From: SFWF01 sp045638145
GTDB taxonomy: Bacteria > Bacillota > Clostridia > Oscillospirales > Acutalibacteraceae
Direction: 5' to 3'
Assembly (NCBI GenBank): GCA_045638145.1
Contig: JAZUAU010000008.1
Span: 1 to 43,475, forward strand
DNA length: 43,475 nt
Shown: in pieces, positions 1 through 7,213 of the stretch
Position numbering within the stretch: the stretch's first letter is position 1
How the letters are laid out: every line of letters starts with the position of its first letter
Made by a program: the position numbers and the translations under genes
The notes under the pieces: generated by a model
The model's database searches: none
Seen by the model: only the letters and a program-made list of their open reading frames with translations
Told to the model about the DNA's origin: nothing

Positions 1-707
1 ACCTCGGCGGGCAACTCCACACGAACACCAATATCAACTCTGTTTGACTTAGTTTTGATATTAAGGCTCTCGCAAACGCTTTCCATCCATTTGCTTCCGC
101 TTCTGCCAACAGAGATAACGCATTTATCCCCTGTGAAGCTCTCATTCTTTGTGGTTACCTTATATTTACCATCAACAATCTCAACAACTGTTGCAGGGGT
201 GTTGAAATAAAAATCAACCTTGTCCTTCAAAAAATCGTAAATATTCTCTAAAACTATATAGTTAATATCTGTTCCAAGGTGGCGTACCGATGCTTCAAGC
301 AAATGCAAGTCGTGCTGGATGCAAAGGGTCTTGAAACGACTGCCTACGGTAGTATAAAGCTTTGTTCCCTCACCGCCAAACTTAAGATTTATATTGTCAA
401 TATACTTCATAAGCTCAAGTGCTTTTTTCTTGCCGATATACTCGTAAAGTGTGCCGCCAAAATCGTTTGTAATATTATACTTTCCGTCCGAAAAAGCACC
501 TGCACCACCGAAGCCACTCATAATAGAACAGGTTTTACATCCGATACAGCTTTTTATCTTATCACCATCAATCGGACACTTTCTTTTATCGAGAGCGTGT
601 CCCGCCTCAAAAACGGCTACCTTTAAAGAAGAATCAAGCTGTGCAAGCTCAAAAGCGGCAAATATACCGCCGGGACCAGCGCCAATAATTATAACGTCAT
701 AATCCAC
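1..707 (-). CDS. FAD-dependent dehydrogenase, N-terminal part (runs off window)
   Basis: The first ~235 residues of a flavoprotein are visible; the rest lies beyond base 1. It opens with a Rossmann dinucleotide motif (VIIIGAGPGGIFAAFEL), an FAD-binding ADP-contact site. This is followed by a cysteine-rich stretch (KSCIGCKTCSIMSGFGG) and GAFSDGKYN, the arrangement I associate with the uncharacterised FAD-dependent dehydrogenases of COG2509. The start is GTG at 707, chosen because a good ribosome binding site (ggagg, 716-720) sits just upstream and the Rossmann motif begins at once. The cysteines could bind a metal or Fe-S centre, but that is inference. Substrate unknown. Nothing in the visible part is broken. 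Confidence 0.8.
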   Translation of the reverse strand, partial: MDYDVIIIGAGPGGIFAAFELAQLDSSLKVAVFEAGHALDKRKCPIDGDKIKSCIGCKTCSIMSGFGGAGAFSDGKYNITNDFGGTLYEYIGKKKALELMKYIDNINLKFGGEGTKLYTTVGSRFKTLCIQHDLHLLEASVRHLGTDINYIVLENIYDFLKDKVDFYFNTPATVVEIVDGKYKVTTKNESFTGDKCVISVGRSGSKWMESVCESLNIKTKSNRVDIGVRVELPAE

Positions 708-850
708 GATAATTTCCTCCGTAAATTTTATCCTCTTTATTTTAACACAGATTTACACTAAAAGCAATATGAAAACGAAACGTTAAAATTTGCAAATCCA
801 ATTAATACAAAAGAGAGTGCAAAAAAAGTATCCTTATTTGTTTGCTTAGG

Positions 851-921
851 GTAGCAGAATAGGGTGTGCTCTTGATTTTAAAGACTGCTCCGGGGTGTTT
901 GCTTTAAAATCTTCTGCTGCC
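851..921. repeat. Long imperfect inverted repeat in the gene-free stretch 708-1261
   Basis: Arms GATTTTAAAG (874-883) and CTTTAAAATC (902-911) are perfect reverse complements. The stem continues outward through gtagcaga (851-858) and tctgctgc (913-920) with mismatches. A smaller hairpin, cctacg/cgtagg, lies at about 961-979. The only other structure seen in 708-1261 is the multi-hairpin element at 1042-1216 and the tRNA-Pro terminator-like hairpin. No credible protein gene was found there. Confidence 0.5.
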
Positions 922-1041
922 GACTCCACGCATTAAAAATTCTATCGCGCATTTTTGAGCCCTACGATAAATCTGCGTAGGTTAATCCTACATATATAAG
1001 AAAATAAGAACCAACCTATCATAAATTCGTTCATTTTTAAA

Positions 1042-1216
1042 GTGAAATATTCGACGTTGCCGAATGTGAAATAATTCCTTTGCGGAAAATGTGAAATATA
1101 TCTCTTCGTTCGATGTGAAATGAAATTCGCCTCTTCACATTTGCGAAGCAAATATTTTACAGCGAAGCTATTTCGCATGGCGAGGCCATATTTCACTCGC
1201 CGAAGGCGAATTTCGT
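1042..1216. repeat. Multi-hairpin element: spaced gtgaaat motifs facing atttcac motifs
   Basis: Four copies of gtgaaat start at 1042, 1066, 1091 and 1115 (spacing 24-25). They are followed by reverse-complement copies or near copies (ttcacat 1134, attttac 1154, atttcgc 1170, atttcac 1190, atttcg 1210; spacing 16-20). Between them sit short independent hairpins, several with gaa or gag loops: TTCC/GGAA, TTGC-gaa-GCAA, AGC-gaa-GCT, TGGC-gag-GCCA and TCGCC-gaa-GGCGA. The whole could fold as one large cruciform with side hairpins. It lies beyond the 3' end of tRNA-Pro. Function unknown. A second element of the same architecture is at 42751-42895. Confidence 0.75.
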
Positions 1217-1221
1217 TGAAC

Positions 1222-1258
1222 AAAGCACACACTGTCTTGGTAGACAAATGTGTGCTTT
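1222..1258 (-). terminator. Hairpin following tRNA-Pro
   Basis: AAAGCACACA (1222-1231) pairs with TGTGTGCTTT (1249-1258), with an inner gtct/agac pairing. On the minus strand it directly follows the encoded CCA of tRNA-Pro but is followed only by TTTGTTC, so the U-tract is poor. The longer T-run is on the plus strand, where no gene precedes it. It is a likely tRNA terminator or processing hairpin. Confidence 0.55.
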
Positions 1259-1261
1259 TTT

Positions 1262-1338
1262 TGGTCGAGGTGACAGGATTCGAACCTGCGGCCTCTGCGT
1301 CCCGAACGCAGCGCTCTACCAAACTGAGCCACACCTCG
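1262..1338 (-). tRNA. tRNA-Pro (anticodon CGG), CCA encoded
   Basis: On the minus strand the acceptor arms CGAGGTG and CACCTCG pair, the anticodon stem is CTGCG/CGCAG with loop TTCGGGA (anticodon CGG), the T-loop is GGTTCGAATCC, the discriminator is A, and CCA is encoded. The 77-nt length and all arms are normal. A strong promoter lies upstream at 1377-1405. Confidence 0.95.
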
Positions 1339-1376
1339 CTATATTTAATTTGAACTATTCGCTTTACGACTATGAT

Positions 1377-1405
1377 ATTATAATGAAAATTCATATAAAA
1401 GTCAA
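1377..1405 (-). promoter_or_regulatory. Promoter of tRNA-Pro
   Basis: On the minus strand TTGACT (1400-1405), a 17-nt spacer and TATAAT (1377-1382) form a near-consensus sigma-A promoter. Transcription would begin about 30 nt before the tRNA. Confidence 0.8.
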
Positions 1406-1464
1406 GCCTTTTGAGGGTATAATGGCGGTAATTTTTGCAAAAATAATCTTGGAAGGTGTTTTTT

Positions 1465-1908
1465 ATGAATCTAAGTCGAAAGCAATATATGAAAATGGCA
1501 GAAAAGGCGTCGCCCCCCTCTAAAAAGCTAAAGGACTTTACCCTCGCTTTTTTAATAGGCGGAATCATTTGCACTATAGGTCAGCTTCTCCGAGAGTTTT
1601 ACGCGTCTCTTGGGCTTCAAAAAGAGGTTGTTTTATCCGCCGTTCCTATTTCACTAATTTTTATGGCGGCAATTCTTACAGGAATGGGTCTTTTTGAAAA
1701 GATTGCAAAGCACGCAGGTGCCGGGACTTTAGTGCCTATAACCGGCTTTGCAAATGCGGTGGTCTCCCCTGCTATTGAATTTAAAACCGAGGGTTGGATA
1801 CTTGGTCTTGGTGTGAAAATGTTTGTAATCGCTGGTCCAGTTATAGTTTACGGCACCGTCGCCAGCGTTGTTTACGGGCTGATTTATTGGATTACAACAA
1901 TGCTTTAA
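1465..1908 (+). CDS. spoVAC: Stage V sporulation protein AC
   Basis: A 147-residue membrane protein matching SpoVAC. It has a short basic N-terminus (MNLSRKQYMKMAEKASPPSK), then SKKLKDFTLAFLIGGIICTIGQ, then several hydrophobic helices ending in a C-terminal membrane segment. SpoVA proteins form the inner forespore-membrane channel that moves Ca-dipicolinate into the spore and releases it at germination. ATG 1465 is preferred over an upstream in-frame GTG at 1456 because ggaagg (1451-1456) lies at proper spacing and the N-terminus then matches the family. The usual partners spoVAD and spoVAE are not beside it: the next gene is convergent. No clear promoter for this strand could be assigned. 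A forespore (sigma-G type) promoter is expected but was not identified. Confidence 0.88.
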   Translation: MNLSRKQYMKMAEKASPPSKKLKDFTLAFLIGGIICTIGQLLREFYASLGLQKEVVLSAVPISLIFMAAILTGMGLFEKIAKHAGAGTLVPITGFANAVVSPAIEFKTEGWILGLGVKMFVIAGPVIVYGTVASVVYGLIYWITTML

Positions 1909-1935
1909 TATTAAAAGTGGCGTATATTCCGACGC

Positions 1936-2844
1936 TTAAAACTTTTCAATGTTATTTCTGACAAAGGATATTAGATAAGTTTCCAAAGGTTCAATATCAT
2001 AAAACGCATTATCGTATTCATGGAACGGATATCGTTTATACCGTGCCTGAAATTGCTCAACTGTTTCACATTCAAATGAATCAAGATAGTTTGTGTTAAT
2101 ATTATATTTTTCTATAAATGAATCATACAGTCTTTTATGTTCAGTTGCACCGATAATATCCATATATTCACTCACATAAGGAGCAACTATGCGACTAGCG
2201 TTCACAAAAAATTGACAAAGCCCACCATTATTGACTTCCATTTCCAGGTAATTGACGGCATAAAATATTCGCTGTTCTTCGTTAAGAGCGTTAAATCCAT
2301 CGCGTATATCCTCTTTGGATGATACAATATTTTTTGCCCGTGTCCATACGGCATTAAGAAGCTTTTCATCTGAGAGCCGTGATAGTTCATCAACTGACAT
2401 TTTAAGCAGCTTTCCATTCAACAATAAAGCTTTATTAATTTGCTCTACTAATCTGTCACTAATAATAGCCATAGATTCAATGTGAACCTTTTTATTAGCC
2501 ACAAATAAAGTCCAAGAATCATGATTTGTGCGCAACTTTTGGATGTCGGAAAAATTATAAGTATAGGTGTTGCCAAACATTGTAGTATATGTAAACTGGT
2601 CGTTAGAAATGATTCGGATAGATTGATTTTTCCAACAAAGCACAATGCCTAAAACTGAGCAAACTATTGCCCAAATAGTAAACTCAAAAATAGCAATAAC
2701 AACTAACACAGCACTTCCGGCTATAAGCACAAACGCTATAGCTAAAAGGCGGTCTGGCAAAAACATATCCGCGCGAGGTTGGTCTTCATCAGCCACTATG
2801 CCAAACAGTTTTTCGATTATATTTACCAAAATTTTAAGTTTCAT
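1936..2844 (-). CDS. Membrane protein with C-terminal DMP19-like (DUF4375) domain
   Basis: 302 residues. The N-terminal ~140 residues carry two closely spaced transmembrane segments (about 33-70) and then a soluble beta-rich part (SIRIISNDQFTYTTMFGNTYTYNF), reminiscent of bacterial PH-like or DUF6560-type regions. The C-terminal half (about 150-302) has the run YAVNYLEMEVNNGGLCQFF and the following acidic helical region, typical of the DMP19/DUF4375 family. That family is named after a Neisseria DNA-mimic protein but is widespread and mostly uncharacterised. The start is ATG 2844 with gaaggg upstream. It converges on spoVAC with a 27-bp gap. Role unknown; DNA mimicry is not implied by this match alone. 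Confidence 0.7.
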   Translation of the reverse strand: MKLKILVNIIEKLFGIVADEDQPRADMFLPDRLLAIAFVLIAGSAVLVVIAIFEFTIWAIVCSVLGIVLCWKNQSIRIISNDQFTYTTMFGNTYTYNFSDIQKLRTNHDSWTLFVANKKVHIESMAIISDRLVEQINKALLLNGKLLKMSVDELSRLSDEKLLNAVWTRAKNIVSSKEDIRDGFNALNEEQRIFYAVNYLEMEVNNGGLCQFFVNASRIVAPYVSEYMDIIGATEHKRLYDSFIEKYNINTNYLDSFECETVEQFQARYKRYPFHEYDNAFYDIEPLETYLISFVRNNIEKF

Positions 2845-2948
2845 AAGATTATTACCCTTCTATTATATTAATAGTTTTAGACACGAAACCTGTTGCAATT
2901 ATTCCAATAGTAATTCGTTTTATAACATTGTTTTCTGTATTATATAAT

Positions 2949-2986
2949 AAAATTCAGGGGAAAGCAATCGCTTTCCCCTGAATTTT
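2949..2986 (-). terminator. Terminator of spo0A
   Basis: A perfect 17-bp stem, aaaattcaggggaaagc (2949-2965) with gctttcccctgaatttt (2970-2986), and an aatc loop. It overlaps the spo0A stop codon. Poly-A/T flanks on both sides could let it work in either direction. Confidence 0.85.
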
Positions 2987-3761
2987 ATGCAACTTTTAAT
3001 CTGAGTTTAAGTTTATCTGCAATCATGGCTATAAATTCGGAATTAGTAGGTTTTCCCCTGTCGTTATTAATTGTATATCCAAAGTATGCATTAAGCACAT
3101 CAATATCGCCTCTATCCCACGCTACTTCAATCGCATGACGTATGGCACGCTCAACCCTTGAGGAGGTTGTTTGAAATCTCTTTGCAACCGTGGGATAAAG
3201 AATCTTTGTCACGGAGTTTATCATATCATTATCCTTGACCGCAAGAATAATCGCCTCACGAAGATAGTGATAGCCCTTTATATGAGCAGGCACGCCTATT
3301 TGGTGTAAAATTTCGGTTACCATCATCTCGAGCTCACTATCGGTATAAACACTGTCTTTCATAATCACTGGCGTTTCTTTGTTTTTCCATCCGGTTAGTT
3401 GAATTATTCGTTCAGCAAGAGTATTGATATCAAAGGGTTTTAAAAAATAATAGCTTGCTCCTGCTAAAAGAGTTTCCCGTTCAAGCTTTGGATTATCAAA
3501 GCTCGACATAGCCATTACCATCGGTCGATTTGCCGGTTCAATCTTCTTGAACTCGTGAAGAAGACCTATAATATCTATATTTGACATAAATACATCCGCA
3601 AGGATAACATCCGGTCGGAAGGTTCTGCTCTTTTCAAGCACAGCTGCTCCGTCTTTTTCGCACACCGCCACCTCCATTCCATAGCTTTGGAATACCTTTG
3701 CACACGTATTTCCCAGCTCTGTCTGATTGTCTGCAATAATTACTTTTAATTTTGTTTCCAT
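2985..3761 (-). CDS. spo0A: Sporulation master response regulator Spo0A
   Basis: 258 residues. The N-terminal receiver domain carries the acidic pocket (IIADN), the phosphoacceptor Asp in PDVILADVFMSN and the conserved Lys in FLKPF. The C-terminal Spo0A DNA-binding domain is nearly textbook: HQIGVPAHIKGYHYLREAI, then LYPTVAKRF and TTSSRVERAIRHAIEVAWDRG. When phosphorylated through the phosphorelay or kinases, Spo0A binds 0A boxes to start sporulation. ATG 3761 is chosen over upstream in-frame starts because aggaggtttt lies just before it and METKLKVIIADN fits the family start. A sigma-A-like promoter is at 3796-3824, and a perfect 0A box (3918-3924) lies further upstream, suggesting autoregulation. 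The gene is monocistronic, with a terminator overlapping its stop. Confidence 0.97.
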   Translation of the reverse strand: METKLKVIIADNQTELGNTCAKVFQSYGMEVAVCEKDGAAVLEKSRTFRPDVILADVFMSNIDIIGLLHEFKKIEPANRPMVMAMSSFDNPKLERETLLAGASYYFLKPFDINTLAERIIQLTGWKNKETPVIMKDSVYTDSELEMMVTEILHQIGVPAHIKGYHYLREAIILAVKDNDMINSVTKILYPTVAKRFQTTSSRVERAIRHAIEVAWDRGDIDVLNAYFGYTINNDRGKPTNSEFIAMIADKLKLRLKVA

Positions 3762-3795
3762 TTTGAAAACCTCCTGTTTGTTTGTTATGTTTAAC

Positions 3796-3824
3796 ATTTT
3801 AACATAATTTTCCAGTTTACGCAA
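3796..3824 (-). promoter_or_regulatory. Promoter of spo0A
   Basis: On the minus strand TTGCGT (3819-3824), 17 nt, then TAAAAT (3796-3801), about 35 nt before the spo0A start. The region 3825-3995 holds only A/T-rich sequence, the 0A box and no gene. Confidence 0.7.
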
Positions 3825-3917
3825 GTTAAAAATGAGTAATTCTTAAATTCTTTTACATTTTGTTTAATTTAATTGCATTATTTTTGGTGTTTTGCATATT
3901 TTTAACGAAAAAGAATG

Positions 3918-3924
3918 TCGAAAA
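3918..3924 (+). promoter_or_regulatory. 0A box (Spo0A binding site)
   Basis: TGTCGAA, the core consensus of the Spo0A binding box, lies between the divergent spo0A and trpS promoters, about 95 bp upstream of the spo0A -35. A single 7-mer can occur by chance, but its position before spo0A makes an autoregulatory site plausible. Confidence 0.5.
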
Positions 3925-3995
3925 TTCAAACATTTTGTCTATGGCGCTCGAACGATTATATACAATAATTATCATAAAATGTTTTTATAAACTTC

Positions 3996-4024
3996 TTGCC
4001 GTTTTTCGAAATATATAGTATAAT
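3996..4024 (+). promoter_or_regulatory. Promoter of trpS-holB-ricT
   Basis: TTGCCG (3996-4001), 17 nt, TATAAT (4019-4024). The leader before the trpS start is only about 27 nt, too short for a T-box. Confidence 0.8.
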
Positions 4025-4057
4025 ATTATAGATTACTTACTATACGCGAGGTTTATT

Positions 4058-5056
4058 ATGGAAGACATTCAAAAGAAAAAAGTATTAAGCTGCATCCAGC
4101 CGAGCGGTATGCTCACACTGGGAAACTATCTTGGAGCGCTTAAAAACTGGAAAAATATGCAAGAAGATTATGATTGCACATTTGCGGTCGCCGATCTCCA
4201 TGCCATTACAGTCCGCCAAGAGCCCGCAAAGCTTCGTCAGCAGATTTACTCGACCTTCGCAATTATGCTCGCTCTCGGGCTTGACCCTAAAAAGTCTACT
4301 CTTTTTATTCAGTCGCATGTTTCCGAGCACGCTCAGCTTGCATGGCTTCTCTCTTGCTATACACAATTTGGCGAAATGTCGAGAATGACACAGTTTAAGG
4401 ATAAATCTGCAAAGCATGCTGACAATGTAAATGTTGGCCTTTTTGCCTACCCTGCCCTTATGGCGGCTGACATTCTTCTTTATAATCCTGATTTTGTTCC
4501 CGTGGGCGCAGATCAGAAGCAGCATCTTGAGATTACCCGCGATATTGCAGGCCGCTTTAACGGAATTTACGGCGATATTTTCACCATTCCCGAGCCTTTC
4601 ATTGGCAAGACAGGTGCCCGCGTAATGTCGCTTCAGGATCCCACAAAAAAAATGTCTAAGTCGGATGAGAATGCTAATGCTTGGGTTGCTATTCTAGACG
4701 ATGCAGATACCATTATGAGAAAGTTCAAACGTGCCGTAACCGATAGCGAGGCTCGCGTTTGCATTGGCGAAGATAAGCACGGAATTAACAACCTTATCGG
4801 CATATATTCCGCAATTACCGAAAAGACTGCAGATGAAATTACCGCCGAATTTGAAGGCAAAGGCTATGGTGATTTCAAGATGGCGGTTGGCGAGGCGGTC
4901 GTTGAAGAGCTTCGCCCTGTAAGAGAACGCTACGAGGCTATTATCAAGGACAAAAAGACCATTGAAGAGCTTTATCGTGAAGGTGCTAAAAAGGCAGAGT
5001 ATACTGCTATGCGAACACTTTCAAAGGCTATGAAAAAAGTAGGTTTTGTTTTATGA
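4058..5056 (+). CDS. trpS: Tryptophan--tRNA ligase
   Basis: 332 residues, the normal bacterial TrpRS length. This class I aminoacyl-tRNA synthetase charges tRNA-Trp in the cytoplasm. The N-terminus has IQPSGMLTLGNYLGAL, the HIGH-region signature of TrpRS in its TxGN form. FAVADLHAIT follows, and the ATP-loop KMSKS appears intact as KKMSKSDENA. Start ATG 4058 is preceded by gaggtttatt. The TGA stop overlaps the holB ATG (atga), implying translational coupling. The leader is too short for T-box control, which many Firmicute trpS genes have, so expression may be constitutive. Confidence 0.97.
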   Translation: MEDIQKKKVLSCIQPSGMLTLGNYLGALKNWKNMQEDYDCTFAVADLHAITVRQEPAKLRQQIYSTFAIMLALGLDPKKSTLFIQSHVSEHAQLAWLLSCYTQFGEMSRMTQFKDKSAKHADNVNVGLFAYPALMAADILLYNPDFVPVGADQKQHLEITRDIAGRFNGIYGDIFTIPEPFIGKTGARVMSLQDPTKKMSKSDENANAWVAILDDADTIMRKFKRAVTDSEARVCIGEDKHGINNLIGIYSAITEKTADEITAEFEGKGYGDFKMAVGEAVVEELRPVRERYEAIIKDKKTIEELYREGAKKAEYTAMRTLSKAMKKVGFVL

Positions 5057-5982
5057 TTTTTCCCCTTTGTAGGAACGAGCGCGTAAAGGATTCTCTGTGC
5101 AGACTCATCGAGCAGAAGAGACTTCCTCACGCTATGTTGATTGAGGGAAATGCAGGCACAGGAAAAAGAACACTTGCAGGCTTTATTGCCGCAGCGGCAC
5201 TTTGCGAGGAAGCAAACCGTCCTTGCGGTGTTTGCAGAACCTGTCATCTTGCCTCTGTCGGCACCCATCCCGATATTGATATTACCGCTCCCGAAGAAAA
5301 GAAAAAGAATATTGCTGTAGACCAGATTGACCGCATCCGTGAGATTGCCTATCTTACCCCCCATACAGCTTCGGGCAAGGTGCTGATAATTGAGCAGGCA
5401 GATACTATGAACGCCGCTTCACAGAACAAACTTTTAAAGGTTCTTGAGGAGCCACCGCAGAACGTCCATTTTATTCTTCTCGCCGAATCATCCAATTCTC
5501 TATTAGAAACGGTTGTATCGCGTTGCACTGTATTTTCTCTCAACACCCCTGATTTTGATTCTGCACTTTCCTATCTTACAGATAAAGGCTACGACCGCGA
5601 AAATGCGGCAAGTATGCTGGAATCAAACAACAATAATATTGGCAAGACGCTCGAATCGCTTGGTTCATCAAAGATTTCTCTTGGCATTAAGTCAGCACGA
5701 GATTTCTTCGACGCTATTGAGCGAGGCCGTCGCCTTGACGCATTAAAAATCACTGTAGTGCTTGATAAAAACCGTGGCGAGGTCGCAAAATTTACAAAAG
5801 AACTTAAAGACATTCTTATAGAAAAGATAAAGAAAAGCGCAAAACTCAGGACAACAAAGCTTGAATACACGCGTATGTTTGGTATTATTTGCGAAATGGA
5901 AGATCTGCTTATTACAAATGTTAATCTTTCACTTTTCTTTACTGCACTAACCTCAAAACTTATCGGAATTAAAACCAACTAA
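5053..5982 (+). CDS. holB: DNA polymerase III subunit delta' (clamp-loader subunit)
   Basis: 309-residue AAA+ protein of the sliding-clamp loader. It has a Walker A-like loop (GNAGTGKRTLAGF), a four-cysteine zinc module (CEEANRPCGVCRTC), the ITAPEEKKKNIAVDQIDRIRE region, a sensor region (QNKLLKVLEEPPQN) and a sensor I-like motif in VVSRCTVF. The ATG overlaps the trpS stop by 4 nt. The next gene, ricT, follows closely, and the holB-ricT pair is conserved in Firmicutes, where this subunit precedes yaaT. Length and motifs look complete. Confidence 0.93.
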   Translation: MIFPLCRNERVKDSLCRLIEQKRLPHAMLIEGNAGTGKRTLAGFIAAAALCEEANRPCGVCRTCHLASVGTHPDIDITAPEEKKKNIAVDQIDRIREIAYLTPHTASGKVLIIEQADTMNAASQNKLLKVLEEPPQNVHFILLAESSNSLLETVVSRCTVFSLNTPDFDSALSYLTDKGYDRENAASMLESNNNNIGKTLESLGSSKISLGIKSARDFFDAIERGRRLDALKITVVLDKNRGEVAKFTKELKDILIEKIKKSAKLRTTKLEYTRMFGIICEMEDLLITNVNLSLFFTALTSKLIGIKTN

Positions 5983-5995
5983 CATGGAGGACGCA

Positions 5996-6844
5996 ATGAC
6001 AGAAGTTGTATCTATAAAATTTAAAACCGACGGCAGAGCATATTTCTTTGATCCTGCAGGAACTAATCCTAAAATCGGAGAAATCGTCGTTGTAGAAACC
6101 GCTCGTGGCATTGAATGCGGAATTGTTTTTGAATCTGCAAAAAAGGTTGCCGACGAGCAGATAGTAAAACCTCTTAAAAAGGTATTGCGAATTGCAACCG
6201 AGGCTGACAAAAAGAAGCTCGAGGAAAATAAGAAAAAGGCAGAGGAAGCCTTTAAGGTTTGCGAAAGCAAGGTGCTAGAGCACAAGCTTGATATGAAGCT
6301 TGTTGAGGTTGAATATGCCTTTGATGGTTCAAAGATTCTCTTTTACTTTACAAGCGACGGCAGAGTAGATTTTCGCGACCTTGTAAAAGACCTTGCCGGA
6401 AGCTTCCACACCCGTATTGAGCTTCGCCAAATCGGTGTTCGTGACGAGGCTAAGATGCTTGGCGGACTTGGAATTTGCGGACAGCCCTTCTGCTGTGCAA
6501 GATTTCTTGACGATTTCCAGCCAGTTTCTATTAAAATGGCAAAGGAACAGGGACTTTCCCTCAATCCCACCAAGATTTCGGGCAGTTGTGGCAGACTTAT
6601 GTGCTGTCTTAAATATGAGCAGGATGCTTATGAATATCTCAACTCTATAACTCCTCCCGTAGGCTCCCTCGTCAAAACCTCAAGTGGAACCGGTACTGTC
6701 GTTGACCTTAATCCCCTTACAGGCAACCTTTACGTTCGCATCGGAGAAGAAGGCGCACCCATCAAGGTCAACAAGGATGAGGTCGAAGTTCTGCATCGCG
6801 GTCGGTCAAAAAAGCCCCAAAAATCGGAAAATAATGCAAACTAA
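5996..6844 (+). CDS. ricT: PSP1-domain protein RicT (YaaT)
   Basis: 282 residues. The PSP1 C-terminal region is clear, with conserved cysteines in GICGQPFCCARF and SGSCGRLMCCLKYE. In Bacillus, RicT (YaaT) forms a complex with RicA and RicF carrying Fe-S clusters, which promotes RNase Y-dependent mRNA maturation and affects Spo0A phosphorylation. It sits directly after holB as in Bacillus, which supports the call. ATG 5996 is chosen over in-frame ATG 5984 because ggagg (5987-5991) lies between them at ideal distance from 5996. A lysine-rich coiled-coil-like helix occurs around residues 65-90 (KKKLEENKKKAEEAF). The partner genes ricA and ricF are not in the window. Confidence 0.9.
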   Translation: MTEVVSIKFKTDGRAYFFDPAGTNPKIGEIVVVETARGIECGIVFESAKKVADEQIVKPLKKVLRIATEADKKKLEENKKKAEEAFKVCESKVLEHKLDMKLVEVEYAFDGSKILFYFTSDGRVDFRDLVKDLAGSFHTRIELRQIGVRDEAKMLGGLGICGQPFCCARFLDDFQPVSIKMAKEQGLSLNPTKISGSCGRLMCCLKYEQDAYEYLNSITPPVGSLVKTSSGTGTVVDLNPLTGNLYVRIGEEGAPIKVNKDEVEVLHRGRSKKPQKSENNAN

Positions 6845-6854
6845 TAAATTTATC

Positions 6855-6882
6855 TTGCATTTTTTAACTCATGTGATAAAAT
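6855..6882 (+). promoter_or_regulatory. Promoter of the ferredoxin gene
   Basis: TTGCAT (6855-6860), 16 nt, TAAAAT (6877-6882). The -35 overlaps the right arm of a weak hairpin (aatgcaa/ttgcatt, 6833-6861) that could end ricT transcription. The -10 block is nearly the same as that of the pduL promoter. Confidence 0.65.
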
Positions 6883-6908
6883 GTAATTAGCCAAGGAGGT
6901 GTATGTAA

Positions 6909-7079
6909 ATGGCTTTCAAAATTACTGACGCTTGCATCAGCTGTGGTGCTTGTGCTGCAGGTTGCCCCGTAGAGGCTATCTCTGAGGGTGCCGACAAGTA
7001 CGAGATCGATGCTGATACCTGCATTGACTGTGGCGCTTGTGCCGGCGGTTGCCCCGTAGATGCTATCACCGAGGCTTAA
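6909..7079 (+). CDS. 2[4Fe-4S] ferredoxin
   Basis: 56 residues, a classic clostridial ferredoxin. Two CxxCxxCxxxCP cluster motifs are present (CISCGACAAGCP and CIDCGACAGGCP), each ligating one [4Fe-4S] cluster, with internal two-fold sequence symmetry. It would carry low-potential electrons in the cytoplasm between enzymes such as pyruvate:ferredoxin oxidoreductase and hydrogenase. A perfect ribosome binding site, aaggaggt (6893-6900), precedes ATG 6909, suggesting high expression. It has its own promoter and is followed by a terminator, so it is probably monocistronic. Confidence 0.97.
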   Translation: MAFKITDACISCGACAAGCPVEAISEGADKYEIDADTCIDCGACAGGCPVDAITEA

Positions 7080-7107
7080 TTACCACAAAATTACTTATTT
7101 TAAGAAA

Positions 7108-7140
7108 AAGGGAGTCGATTTTTCGACTCTCTTATCTTTT
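7108..7140 (+). terminator. Terminator after ferredoxin
   Basis: GAGTCGA (7112-7118), loop tttt, TCGACTC (7123-7129), preceded by A-rich and followed by T-rich sequence. Confidence 0.8.
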
Positions 7141-7145
7141 TATAC

Positions 7146-7174
7146 TTGAAATATGATATTTTATTGTGTAAAAT
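7146..7174 (+). promoter_or_regulatory. Promoter of pduL-hemW-phosphatase
   Basis: TTGAAA (7146-7151), 17 nt, TAAAAT (7169-7174). The TAAAATGTAAT block also occurs at the ferredoxin promoter. Confidence 0.75.
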
Positions 7175-7213
7175 GTAATAGTAAATAAATTCCTTATAAG
7201 GAGATAATGAAAA

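Noticed and set aside
1042..1216. A CRISPR array
   Set aside because: Motifs are only 7-9 nt, reverse orientation halfway, and the segments between them are themselves hairpins, not unique spacers. No cas genes are present.
942..1574. A 210-codon minus-strand frame
   Set aside because: It runs through the multi-hairpin element, tRNA-Pro and the spoVAC start, so it cannot be a real gene.
4025..4057. A T-box leader for trpS
   Set aside because: The promoter is so close that only ~27 nt of leader remain, too short for a T-box, and no T-box sequence is present.
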